DNA of 64,000 bases from Pseudoscleropodium purum. Lineage: Eukaryota > Streptophyta > Bryopsida > Hypnales > Brachytheciaceae. This document shows, piece by piece, positions 1 to 11,228 of the stretch. The first letter of the stretch is position 1, and each line of letters begins with the position of its first letter. The notes under the pieces are model-generated. The model had not been told where the DNA came from. It saw nothing but the letters and a program-made list of their open reading frames with translations, and did no database searches. The stretch spans positions 1,984,001 through 2,048,000 of the forward strand of contig OZ017803.1 in NCBI GenBank assembly GCA_963969395.1, in the 5' to 3' direction. Position numbers and translations under genes: made by a program.

Positions 1-1400
1 GTACAATGGTGTTCCCACTAAGGTTCTTAAAGATTTGTGTTGTAAATGAGCTATGACTTTCTCAACATTCAAATCTCTATCTCAACATTGACATTCCTAC
101 CACCTTCTACAAATATCTTCAATGCTTGTTAGATTATCATATTGTTTATGAATTTCTTTTCTAGAAGTCTAGTTGAATTCTTCAATATAAAATAAATTCA
201 ATTCAATATTGGTAGAACAAAAGTCTCAAGCTAAGAAGATTCACAATCTTGTAGTAGTCGCACAAAGTGCAAAAAATTCATTTTATTTTACTTTAAATGC
301 AAATATTTTGCAATCTATGAGTTCAAAGTTTTGAAATTTCATAATATACTAGTACTAGTGTAAATCAAGATTATACAATTAAAAATGCAAAAACACAATT
401 CTTAAAGTTTCAAGCTCTTTACAATAATAATAGCTATTTTGGTGAAAAAAAGGCCTCAAGAATTTAAAGTTAATCCCTTTTAATTTGTAGGCTTTAGTAG
501 GATTACTATATTTGGTACTGTATTTTATCATAAGAAGAGATATAATAGCCTATCACCCCCCGTAGACGAAGAGGACAGAAGTTTAGATTTTTTCTACCCA
601 TATATGCTATACCAAAGTACATTATTCTAATCTAAAATCAAAAAAGTCTAGAGGTATCGAACTTGGTAAATTTGTAAGTGTTAGTTATGTTGGAATTGAG
701 ATTCAATATATGGCGGTTTGAGGTGGTATTCTTCATAGGTGAGCGGTGGAGCCAAGGACAATCAAATGTGTACTTGCACAGTGAACACTTTGAGTGGTGT
801 AATGTCCCACAACTCGCATGACAGTCATCTTTTAACCGGATCGAGCAATTTTGGAAGTTTAGGTGGCATTTGCGGTTTCATTGCCAAAATGAAGCACCAA
901 TCAAAAGATAGCATGAGGGAACAACACGGATTGCTCGAGGTGTCCCAGGACTATGGCTCAAATTGTAACTGCTTCACCCACGCATCTGCTTGGAGGGATG
1001 GCAATGGAACACCAAAAATTTCACTGCAAACATATACATTTTCATGACAATGAGAACACAATTCAGAAGGCCATCAACAAAAAACATACAATTATCAAAA
1101 CAGGAGTTTGTTATTACATAGGTCCATATGGGCATCAAAAAGGTTCTTTTAATTCTATTCAAAATTACGTTCTAGTAATCTAATCCAATGTCTTTGAATG
1201 AAGATAGTTTTGCCACTTCAATGTATGTTCACTTCCTACAACAACATATTGACTTCCGCAACGTTTGGATCAAAACGAGTGGTGTCAAGGCACTCTTGTA
1301 CAGGCATGGTCTTCACCTTTTCTAGTGTTTTGAACATCTACCTTCTATTTCAACTTCCACCACAAAACATGTACAAAAGTAGAAGTTAGAATGGTTTGAA
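1..1400. other. AT-rich spacer, no recognised gene
   Basis: This is AT-rich DNA with a less AT-rich patch at about 700-1050. A 102-codon open frame at 739-1047 (+) has no domain I recognise and may be chance or part of the neighbouring transposon relic. No splice-supported gene was seen. Confidence 0.5.
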
Positions 1401-3200
1401 CTAAGGTATGCAATCGAGCTTCTCATGGTGAAACAAATAGCATGTCTCATAACACATCCATTTCGCCCCACACACATTGCAATACCATTGTTGTACATGA
1501 CCGCAAACTACACAAGAATGCTTTAGCTTTGAATGCAAAGGGACGTGAATGCAATCTGGCCTTTGTCTTCGTGCTACTTGACTAGTTGGCACTTTCTTCT
1601 TAGTCCTAGCATTCATAGCTTCTTGAATCAGGTGTTTCCCCACTATGATTTTAAATTGAAGGTGAGACATCACCTTCAATCCCAACTTTTCCATCTCGTG
1701 AATCTATATTACATACAAATTGACAATGCTTTTGTCAACTAGAAAATGAAAAATCTTCAACCACCACTTGTGACACCTCAATTGAGACGAATCATTCCCA
1801 CGTAATTGATCAATGACGTCAACTCCCTACATATATTTCACATATTGGCAATGTATTGGTGATGAAGGCACGACCAATTATCATCCTCTTTAAATACGAC
1901 GAAGGACCTTGCATTGCTCTTTAGGACCCATGGTGTTGCAACCATGCTTAGTAGTGTAACAAGCTTCTTCTCTTGCCATGAAATGACACCCATCTACTGG
2001 TGTACATGTGTGCATCTCAACATTGACCCACGCACTTTACTATCACCATCCCTATACAAACTGCTAGGAAGGTTTTTGCTTCTTCATCTGACCCTTCCAA
2101 TTGCCCATATGCCTTGCACCATTAGATGATGGAAGAGATTTATGATGGAAAATAGATTGTCCACTACTAAACAATGACCTTGGTGCTTAAGCCCTCGAAT
2201 CATCCTATTAACTACATAGTATCTTAATCTATACTTACTACTACCAGAACCTTTACCAAAATAAACCTCTATTTTCCAAACAAATCGACTCTTTGAACTA
2301 GCCAGGAGCCACACCTTGATTCCAAATGACACTAGTTTATCAGGCATAAACTACGTGATAAAGCAATAATGACCTTTACAAGGTATATATGGCACATTTA
2401 TCTACAATAATTTCTCTTTCCAAATTATAGACTTCCTCAGAGACTTCAACAAACTTCTCAACCAACCACCTTATCTTAGTGATGCGATCAAATCTGGGGT
2501 CTTTCAAATATCTCACCACGGTATGGTTGTCCACTAAGTGAAAACAACACAAAATTTGAAACCGCCAATCACAAGATATGATTTTGGAAATTAGTTGGCA
2601 ATAGAGAAACGACTCAAAATGCATCCAATATTGACAAAGGTATGTTAATCTTTTGCACCCCATAAGGATATAGATGCCTGACCAACCTTGAATGTTACCA
2701 ATAATTACATCCTCCCAATTGCTTTTACCCTTTGTACGTTGGTTTTCATTGGGATTGTGTGGCAAAACAATTTGAGTATAATGATTCGTTTCTACTACTA
2801 TTCATGCTAAGGTTTCTTCACTCCAATACATATTCAATATGCGCTCTGGTTTAGGAAGCCCAACAATTGTAAGACATTTTAGGCGAGGCTTTAGACTTGT
2901 AAAGTTGTCTTTGCTTTGCACGAGGTCAACACTAGTAGAACTCCATGCCTCTAGATGGTAGTGTTCCGCCAATTGCACCATGTCTAAGTACACATGGGTA
3001 AAAGACTCGAGTGTCATACAAGAGTCCCTAAACCCGAAAGCTCTGTCATCAAATTCAAGAAGGTAGTCTACTTTGAAGTCCTCGTCATCACTATAGTGTC
3101 ATAGAACTCCGGCAACCAATTACGATTGTTGGAATTTGCATCATCTACACTTTGCAACATGCCATCTTCTTCTTCATCATCAAAGTCTATATGGGCATGG
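1401..3200 (-). pseudogene. Decayed piggyBac-type (DDE_Tnp_1_7) transposase
   Basis: Read from 3200 down to 1401, the minus strand gives consecutive blocks of a piggyBac-family transposase in several frames. First comes an acidic N-terminal stretch (about 3080-3190), then the start of the core at about 2376-2765, ending in WLVEKFVEVSEEVYNLEREI and VDKC (first catalytic Asp, normally VDE-like). The next block, at 2084-2347, has GIKVWLLASSKSRFVWKIEV and VVDN (second Asp). A block at about 1740-1850 reads GVDVIDQLRG followed by KWWLKIFHFLVD (third Asp region). The last block, at 1401-1694, is a Cys-rich C-terminal zinc-binding segment (CVVCGHV, CNVCGAKWMC). The family cuts and pastes DNA at TTAA sites. 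Frame changes and stops between blocks show that it is dead. Its own terminal repeats were not found. It may be related to the source of the TTAA-ended elements elsewhere in the window, but that link is inferred. Confidence 0.85.
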
Positions 3201-3674
3201 GAGAGATATTTCAATAAGTTGTAGCTTACCTTTGGGAAGGTTGTTCAAGTAGTTGAATCATGGATGCCTTCGATGCCTTCTACGTTAGAGGGGACATTAT
3301 AGTCCTTAATAGGCTCTTCTGGTGGGTGCATAGCCTTGGATATGTTTGCCTAAGTACCAACAACAAAATCCATGTCTTTTTGGTTGCTTTGAATCTTTGA
3401 AACCAAGATTGTGTCTCCAGAGTACACATGAGCAGTTTCAATAGAGAAGTTTGGCAACTAAGGCGGTAGTGCAATCTTTCGCTTCGGGTTGAAGTAGTGC
3501 CTTAAAGCGTTCCAAAGAGTTCTATGTCCCTCTTCACTTCCTTGAGCCCTCATGTCAGGTCCTAAAGCAACTCACACATCCTCCTCTTCTGTCTCCTACT
3601 CATAGTCTCCCCTCCCCCCCCCCCCCTCCAAGTTGTATACAATCATTTGCTTTTCTGTTTGCACATGAGTTCCC

Positions 3675-4136
3675 TCACCAATGATATGACCTTGGGTCCA
3701 CATTAGAGTGTCCCCAAGTTGGAATAAGGCAAGAAAAAGGAGAAAGTAAATGATTTGGCACCAATATAGCCCAATCTCAATGTGCCAAATTCCACTTACT
3801 ATACAGTCCTTGCATGTGGGAAGGAATATTTCCAACTGGTACAACCATTGGTTTGTATAGAGCCCCACCAAGATGAGTTGTTCTAAACCCTAGAGCCTTA
3901 CGAATTGGCTCCACAAAGTGCTACAAATCATTTCGGAATATGGTGTCCCATAGGCTAATGGAAACGGTCTCCATATTGCCAAGTGAATGGAGTTTCTCCG
4001 ACAATGTTATATCAGAGAAGATTTTATAAATATTGGTAAAAGCACCTCCAGCAACAAACATATTATCAATTGGTTCCCCAACATTTGCTGTAATCGTTAT
4101 GGTGAGAACTTTAGTTTTGTCATTTGTCATTAGCAA
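3675..4136 (-). pseudogene. Unrecognised decayed coding relic
   Basis: The minus strand can be read as one frame from 4136 to 3675 if several in-frame stops are skipped, the first being TAG at 3918-3920. The reading contains LHSLGNMETVSISLWDTIFR, then HFVEPIRKALGF, LGGALYKPMVVPVGNIPSH and LYSKWNLAH. Its protein-like composition and the way the frame resumes after each stop suggest former coding sequence. I do not recognise the family. It lies just upstream of the piggyBac relic on the same strand, so it may be cargo or a second gene of that element, or an older unrelated element. Confidence 0.4.
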
Positions 4137-6265
4137 TTTTGGAATCTAATTCCATGGTCTTTGTGCCTTTGCAATTGGCCCCTTTGGCTTCTCTTCCCTT
4201 TTGAACCTCCCATTCTTTGCATGATCTGGGAACAATGAAAAACATAGCAACCATGTTAGTTACAATTTTACATTAACAATGTACAATAGCAATTGAACAA
4301 GAATCAATGAAATCAATGTCTAATGTGATTGAAAGTAGTGTATGAAGGAATTCAAAACTGAGACTTTACCTCACATAGATTGTGTGCCTAAAGTAAGAGG
4401 CAGTGGACCAATGTCTTCTTCTCCTAATGTGAACGGCATTGGTATCTGCAACAAAACTAAAATGAAGGTTGATTTCTTTGCCCCTTCCTTTGACACTATT
4501 GCAGACTGTTTTTGAACCTTGCTCTTCATTGGTTTCTTCACTAGTTCCTCAACTAAAAGTGCGTCTTATCCAATGACCTCACTTGTTTGAAATATTAGAG
4601 GAAATCTGGGGGGTCAAGAGGGTCATTTTAGGCTTGTTCTCGTTGTCAATTTTGATTTTCTTGGAAAAAAAAATTTGAAATTTTTTTTTTGTTGGTGACA
4701 TGGCAATCGCCATGCCATATCAAGCAATAGCTATGAGGCTATTCCCCCAATGTTGGCAACCAAGGGAACTCGTAGCCCTCCATAGCTGTAGAAAATCCTC
4801 TAATGCACGAGAGTTCTCTTCAATCGAGGCTTCCGCACCTTCTTCGGGGGGACTTTTGGTGTGGCAATTAGAACTTCTTGCAATGCATTTAAGTCATGGA
4901 GTGGCGCTTGGATCCCAATCATCTCTTGCAAAACGAATTGTGGCAGTAATACTTGTAGAAACAGGATCATAATTTCAACACCCATTGAAGGCAAAGAGCA
5001 TCAGATTGGAGATGAAAGCATTGACGTAGAAGTGTTCCTAGACCATTGCCGCACCCATATGCCTAAATCCTATCCAGTTGCCACCTAAAATGATTCAATT
5101 TAAAAAACATGAATTCAATAAGCCCCTCACCTGAATTTGTACATTCTCTTGCAAAGGTAGTTGAGGCAGCTGTTGGGCTCGGTCCACCTGGAGCTTGCGA
5201 GATCATACAACCTTCTTCATCTCTTGGTCTTAGAGGTGAGTGGAAGATTTGGCGCAACATATCTTGCACAAATTGAAGAAATTGGTGGCGATCACACCAA
5301 CCTAAGAGGCGAGCAACATGGCAATACCAGAGATAATGACAACATTCTTCAATGCCAAATTGGCCTCTACAATTCCACTTTGATGGCCTAGACTCTACCT
5401 CTAGTTGAATTTGGTCTAATAAATGCATGGCCTTCAAAGTTGCTCTCTCAGATGCCCCTTCCGATCTAAACCAACGTCACAACTCTTTTGTATAATCCAA
5501 GACTTCTCTAGAAATAATGCTATCAACATATGTTGTGACCTATAAATTATCTACTCTCACCAGAACTTGAGTATTTGCCCATAGCCTTGCAACACTTGAA
5601 AATTTCCACACAATCTTGCACCATTTGTAAATTTTCCACTACCTCTTCTAATTGTTTCCCTCCCCTATAGAGCACTATCTCTCAATTCTAGCTTGTACCA
5701 CCCTATAGACAATGTCATAATCCTCCTTCTCACATAATTGAACCCCACTACTTATTTTGAATGCAAATTCTACTTACTCTAGCTTCGATGGTAAATCCCA
5801 CTACTTGTTTTGATTGCAAGAGTGACACATAAAACTAATAAAAAATTCTTAAGTCGCCACCCAACAACAGATCCAAGGCACTTGATTCCCCAAGCATATT
5901 GTAATCCCAAATTGCCACGCACCAGTTGTGTGGGTCATTTGCCATAGTATTTTTTTGAACCCTGACGAATATAAATCCTAAACACAATATAGGAATCAGC
6001 CTTGTATTATAGCCTCCTTAGTGTATTCCACCTTTTGAACCCCACAAAATCCTCAATTGTAGGTTTTTCTTTCCTAAAAATTACAAAATTTACTACTTAC
6101 TCTTGCCCTCAAGTCTGTAGTTCTGTGCATTTCGCATTGACACAATCTTCAACACTGAAATGTAGAAAGACTCTAAACTGTAGGCTAGTTTTGGCCACTC
6201 AAGCCTTAAAGAATTTAAGGTCACTAAACTTAATTGCTTTTGAATAAGCAATTGATAATTGTCCC
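4137..6265. other. Spacer with unrecognised short ORFs
   Basis: Apart from the repeat segment at 4588-4815, this stretch holds only short open frames. The longest is 124 codons on the minus strand at 5063-5437. None contains a domain I recognise. Its composition is less AT-rich than the later spacers, so it may be decayed transposon-internal DNA. Confidence 0.4.
4588..4815 (+). repeat. Dispersed repeat copy, inverted partner at 37.2 kb
   Basis: This segment matches the reverse complement of 37157-37385 along its length. Shared landmarks, in order, are a GGGGTCA..AGGGYCATTT block, GGCTTGTTC, a poly-A/T tract, a TGRCA..GCAAT..CACCA-like block, CAATAGCTA, AACTYGTAGCCCTCCA and AATCCTCTAATG. The partner lies inside a CACTA-type element, so this copy may mark a related, more decayed element near the piggyBac relic. 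Confidence 0.75.
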
Positions 6266-6294
6266 TATTATTATTATTATTATTATTATTATTT
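6266..6294. repeat. (TTA)n microsatellite
   Basis: There are about nine uninterrupted TTA/ATT units, directly abutting the left end of the inverted-repeat element at 6298. Confidence 0.95.
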
Positions 6295-6297
6295 AAA

Positions 6298-6846
6298 TAT
6301 ACCATACCTAGAGGTCACCTTTGTCAAAAAATAATTAAAAACTATAGTGCTACATGATTTTGAAAATTAACATGTCACCTAGCCTAATCGAAGGAAAATT
6401 GTTTGTAAAGAAAGCCAAACTGGCACATAACATTCAATACAAGTTGATGCTCCCTTATGCTCATTTCAAAATAGGTGGAGAGTCCCTTTTTATAATGAAA
6501 TCCACAAAAGTTATGAGACAATTTGAGAATGAGAGCTTGACTTAATTAGATATAAGTGGTTGAGCTTCTTCAAATTCTAATATACATATCCAACAGATTA
6601 TTTCCTACCATCTTACTTGTATAAACAAATTTTCTAGGTAACCATCTTCATTCATTTACATGGAGAGAGGTAGATGCATCTTTTTGAGTAGGTGCCAACT
6701 ATTATAAAACATTCTAATTTTCAATATTTACAATATGCTAAAGCCGAATTTTTCAGAAAATATATTTTTAAGTGCTAAAGCCTATTTTGGACTTTGATTA
6801 ATCATTCCATAAAATTGTGCCGAAGGTGACCTCCGGGTACGGTATA
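6298..6846. mobile_element. 549-bp MITE-like element with ~32-bp terminal inverted repeats
   Basis: The left end (6298-6329) starts TATACCATACCTAGAGGTCA. The right end (6815-6846), reverse complemented, starts TATACCGTACCCGGAGGTCA. About 27-28 of 32 positions match. Because both ends are TATA the exact target duplication is ambiguous (TA or TATA). The interior is AT-rich with no transposase, so the element is non-autonomous. A 63-codon frame at 6354-6545 inside it has no recognised domain. Confidence 0.75.
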
Positions 6847-7992
6847 AGGCTAAAAATGACGTAATATGAGACATTTCTTTCAGAACCATATTGTTTTTTC
6901 ATCAGCATACAAATTCCTAATGATGAAGCTACAACCCATGGCCATAAAATGGTTTGTGCCGTTGCAACAAACTCTGGTTCAATATCAGTTACAATTGTTC
7001 AAATATTATAAATTTAGTCATTCTAGTATAAATCTAACAAGGCAATAGGACAAGAGGAAAATACTATGGAGTAATAATACAAAGGTGAAACAGACTCCGG
7101 TCGTGTATTGTATACGATTGCTCTTGATTAAGGCGGCAGGACAAAAGTACGAGACAAAGGGAGCCATGATGCAAGGTTCTCCAGGTGGTTCAAAAACAGT
7201 TGTACTAGAATAGATGCACCAGAGTGGCTCATGTAAAGGTTCCAACCTGCCGGAACTGGTTAACAAAGTTAAAAGGCCCTAAGCATTCGTGGGGTGTGAA
7301 AATCAGTTGTCGGTGTTCAATCTCCTGCTTTGAAATAAGGATCCGTGGATGCCAAGACCCAAGCTTTGAATGTCAAACAAACGCGAGTTTTGTTTCAACC
7401 GGATTGTCCTGCACGGATGGAAGTAAAAACTGTAGAGAATTGATGACAGCGGTATCAGCACCCTACCTCACACCAGAAGACTTGATAACCTTCAAAATCT
7501 GATTTTGATGCACTCAGACAGTCACACTCCCCTTGCAGATTTACACACGAAAAAAAACTCAGGCCCAGGAAATCAGGACAAAACTCGTGAGATGTTAGCT
7601 CCTTCCAAGTATCTCAGATCAAAATGATACAAAAGAAACTTACCCAACGTAACAAGAGCGTCCCCACAAAGAGCAACAGCAGACTTGTCTTGGTTTGCAT
7701 GGACGAATGATTACAATTTTCTCATGCGTAAGCATAACCGGCACGCAATAAAATCGGCCTTCACACAAACATGCAACCTTCACTAGGCATGTTCTTAAAA
7801 AGGGGTAGATCCTGTCTGAAGTGCCCCTTCTGCTTCTCGTCGAGCATGAAAGAATTTCAGAAAACCAGTACGCGCTGTCGTAGATTGATACTCCTGAAAC
7901 CCCCAAAATATTTGCGAGAGCTCATGAAACCCTTGGGCGGTGTCATATCCTAATAAATAAGCTACTATCTTTTGGCTTCCCTTGATCTCCAC
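6847..7992. other. Spacer and probable 3' flank of the LLPH-like gene
   Basis: The part above about 7050 is less AT-rich and probably includes 3' untranslated sequence of the minus-strand gene ending at 7993. Short open frames at 7224-7502 (+) and 7640-7906 (-) show no recognised domain. Confidence 0.4.
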
Positions 7993-8853
7993 TTAAAATT
8001 GCAATTTCTTCTTGTGATGCCTCTCCTTCTTCAACCGCCCTTGACTCTTGCCTCTCTTCTTGATGCCACCTCGTGGCTTCAACTTGGACTCGTTGCCGCT
8101 CGTGCTAGCGCCGACCTCATCAACGACCATAGAGATAGAGGTTTGCCCTACCCTTCCTCGAGTTGTTTCCTCAACTTCTGCCAATAATGATTAAACCCTC
8201 CCTCAGTAATACATAAAATAACAGAATAAACATTTGACTTCCTTCCTCACGTACACAGAGCCGTGATCCAGAACCGTAAACCGGCTTCTCTAAATCCTGG
8301 ACGCAGACCATCGTGAGTCTCAGAGCCAATTCTGGGAGTGAATGCTTCATAGCCTACTCTAAACCCTAAACCTTAGAGCACGACGTGATTAGAAATTCAC
8401 GCACATTCACCGACAGACTCATAACTCGTAGTCGTGAAGAAAAATGATACAAATATACAGCACCCCTAATCCAAAACCCTAATTCAGAACCCTAAACCAG
8501 CTTCACAAAATTCTGAATGCCGATCATTACAGATCCCAGAAACAAAATGTAAAAATGAAACACTTCAGAGCCCACACTAAACCCTAAACTTTGCATTCTC
8601 CGAGTTCGGCGCACAACCTATTTAGAAACGCGCACATTTTCACCAACAGGCTCGCACAGAACAAATAGTAAGGTGACTCACCCATGGCTTCTTCCCGCAA
8701 ACGCTTCTTCGGAATCTCGACCTTGGGAGCTGCCAATGCAGCTTCCATGACGGAATTCTTCGCAGCCTCCTTCTCATCGTAGTGCGGCGTCACAAGCTCA
8801 CGCTTCAGCGTCCTCAGCCGCTTCAACCTCTTCGACCTAATTGACTTCCCCAT
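7993..8853 (-). CDS. LLPH-like (LAPS18-like) small basic nucleolar protein
   Basis: There are two exons: 8853-8682 and 8177-7993, with TAA at 7995-7993. Exon 1 encodes MGKSIRSKRLKRLRTLKREL, then an acidic/aromatic patch PHYDEKEAA and MEAALAAPK, the signature of the LLP-homologue family. The donor is G|GTGAGT, and the acceptor TTGGCAG leads into EVEETTRGR in matching phase (1+2). Exon 2 ends in a Lys/Arg-rich tail, KPRGGIKKRGKSQ...HHKKKLQF, typical of the family. The spliced product is 118 aa, the usual length. Family members are nucleolar and are linked to large ribosomal subunit assembly; that role here is inferred from homology. I chose the start at MGKS over the upstream in-frame Met at 9048 because conservation begins there. 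The intron carries telo-box motifs and a diverged 216-bp duplication. Confidence 0.88.
8262..8660. repeat. Diverged ~216-bp tandem duplication with telo-boxes inside the LLPH-like intron
   Basis: Segment 8262-8430 recurs at about 8482-8660 with an offset of about 215-230 bp. Examples are CAGAACCGTAAACCGGCTTC at 8271 against CAGAACCCTAAACCAGCTTC at 8486. AAACCCTAA telo-box motifs occur at 8361-8369, 8474-8482 and 8579-8587, and a related ACCCTAAACC occurs near 8490. In plants telo-boxes are enriched at the 5' ends of ribosome-biogenesis and translation genes, which fits the host gene. Confidence 0.75.
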
Positions 8854-11228
8854 CTCGCCTTTTCGCAAATCTCTAAAGCCGAGCGTAAAATGCAGTTCTA
8901 GCAAGTGAAGCGTAAGGACGATTCTGGAGAGCACCTCGAGAGTTTCCTCCGCTCCTACGGTTAGAGCGAGAGGACCCTCTTGTGAACGGAGTCGCTCCTT
9001 GTAGAGGACCTGCAGAAGAGGCTGGAGTGGGCAACGACGCTTATTCATTCATCCAATAACTATGAAGAGAGGCGGACTGTCATCTAATTTTTCATCTGGA
9101 ATAGTAGCGATTGATATTGACCTGGCGATGCCGGTTATACTGATGATGTCTGTCCGGGTATAGACAGGGACATGTCATCTACGGGAACTTTTCAGCTAGA
9201 CACCGGGCCCAGTCCAAAACATTCTTGGGTCCTAGTGTAAAGATCTTATAACTAATTTCAGTTACATCAAATTGAATTGGAAAATATAACTTATGTCATA
9301 AATAATACTCCCTCCTTCATCCCCAAATGATCTTCCAGTTGAACAAAATGTTCAGAACTTTAGGCTAAAAATAACATTATTTTCAACCTGCTTCAAGCTA
9401 CTAGTGGAGTTTGGTGAAAATTTGAATTTTTGAGTCCTTTTTAAAATGTGATATTAAATTTATTGCAATAAAATTAATGAGAATTAGAAGATCTGATTTT
9501 GAAATGGAGGGATTATGTTATTTTTTCCCAATTGAATTGTTGAAAGTAAAGTTGTAATTTATTTTAACTATTTTAGTCATATCCAACTTGGATGGCTTTG
9601 TTTAATTCTTGGATTAATAGAGTGAAAAGACTAAATTTATTGTTTGTGATCAATTTGTCATATTGGGGAGGAACCTTGTTATTTTGATTGCCTTGGTTTA
9701 GTTTAGACTCCCTTTTAACCTCATAAGGATCAAGTTCTCAAATTTTGAACAACTTAAGAATGGAAACATGTCTTATGAAAATAAAAGCACAATTTTCTCA
9801 TTCATCCAATTTCTTTTTAAAAGATTCTTGTACTAGTTCTCAAAAAAATTATTCTACAAGGATTTTCAAATCTCTTTTCAATGAATAATGACTTCAAAAA
9901 GTAAGCACAATTAAGATTTAAAATAATCACTATTTTTGTCTTAGAATTTTAATATAAGTCTTTTAAAATTATTCATATTCAAGAAGAAATCAAATTTAGA
10001 AGAAATTTCAAATTTTGGTTTCAAAATTCTTATTGATAAATATTGGGTTAACAATGGTATGCAAGTATGGGAGATCCAATTATATAAACATGATGTTTAA
10101 GCCTATTATTCTAAATTATATTTTATAATACATCTTCACAATTTTAAGAATATAGACTATCCTTTGGTTCTGGAGGGGATTAAACATTCTTCTACAATGC
10201 ATTTTAAAACAAATCTCTATATATTTTTTAAATTGTATTTTAAAAAATAGTAGTGGTTCTTTAAATTACCTTGTAGATTGCAAAGGGTCAAAATCAACAA
10301 GCTTTAGATGACACAAAATCATACAAGTTTACTTGTACAAAATCATTTAATATTTGCATAGAAGCTACCAAGGTAATTTGTGATTTTTCAAAGTTTCCTA
10401 ATAGATTTTTATAACTTTATTGATGATATATATATTACAGAAGGTATACAAGATTAAAATATGAAACTTTGATGGGCATTGTTGGAGAGAATAGAAATTA
10501 ATTGATTTTAAACTATTTTTTTATATTTATGTGTTTGAAATGTCTCTTCCTTCATGGGCACTGTTTTAAGTTTTTTTAAATGATGAATAATGAAAACCAT
10601 CAATGTCTCTCCTTTGTAATACAATTATTGATGGTTGTGCGCAGTAATACAAAGCCCTAGTGTTAAGCTGTCAATTAAATAAACACTTTCTAAACCATAT
10701 GTGTAAATATGATCTTTTTCCAAGGTGGTTATGTATGAGCTATATAATGGAAATTGGCTCAAAATTTTAGATGTTTGTCTCAACCAAAGCATATTTATGC
10801 CAATTTAGATGTTTAAATGTGACAAACCAAGTGGCATTTGTCACCCACTACTTAATGTGTGAGAGTCCTAATCAAGTTGATTATATAGTTTTGTTGCATT
10901 GCAAAATAATGAATTAAAAATTTGATCTCAATTTGAATGTCATTGGTGGTGGTGTGTATGTGAGTAAATATTAGAAGTGTGATTTTTATTGTGATTGTGT
11001 TATATAGTAATTGCTTGACTGTTACTAATAAATAAAAATCTATTACTATTGCTATTGTATGTGTTTAGATGTTGAATTGTAAGAAGGCCAATTTGGTGTT
11101 GAATTGACTTTGCCTTGTATTTATTGAACTAAAATCATGTAGAAATTGAATTTGAAGCTAACTAGTCAAAGTTTTTATCTATCAAATTTCTCCCTTTAGA
11201 TTAAACTAATATACTGCTCAATATACTA
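8854..11228. other. Upstream flank of LLPH-like gene, then AT-rich spacer
   Basis: The part from 8854 to about 9240 is GC-moderate and should hold the 5' UTR and promoter of the minus-strand gene. From about 9240 to 11228 the DNA is strongly AT-rich, with no ORF of interest, no clear inverted repeat and no recognised element. Confidence 0.5.

Noticed and set aside
5063..5437. 124-codon minus-strand frame as a gene
   Set aside because: No domain, no supporting splice context and it lies in transposon-derived DNA; left unassigned.
8355..8590. Possible interstitial telomere array
   Set aside because: AAACCCTA motifs are isolated, not tandem, and sit in a housekeeping-gene intron, fitting telo-boxes better.
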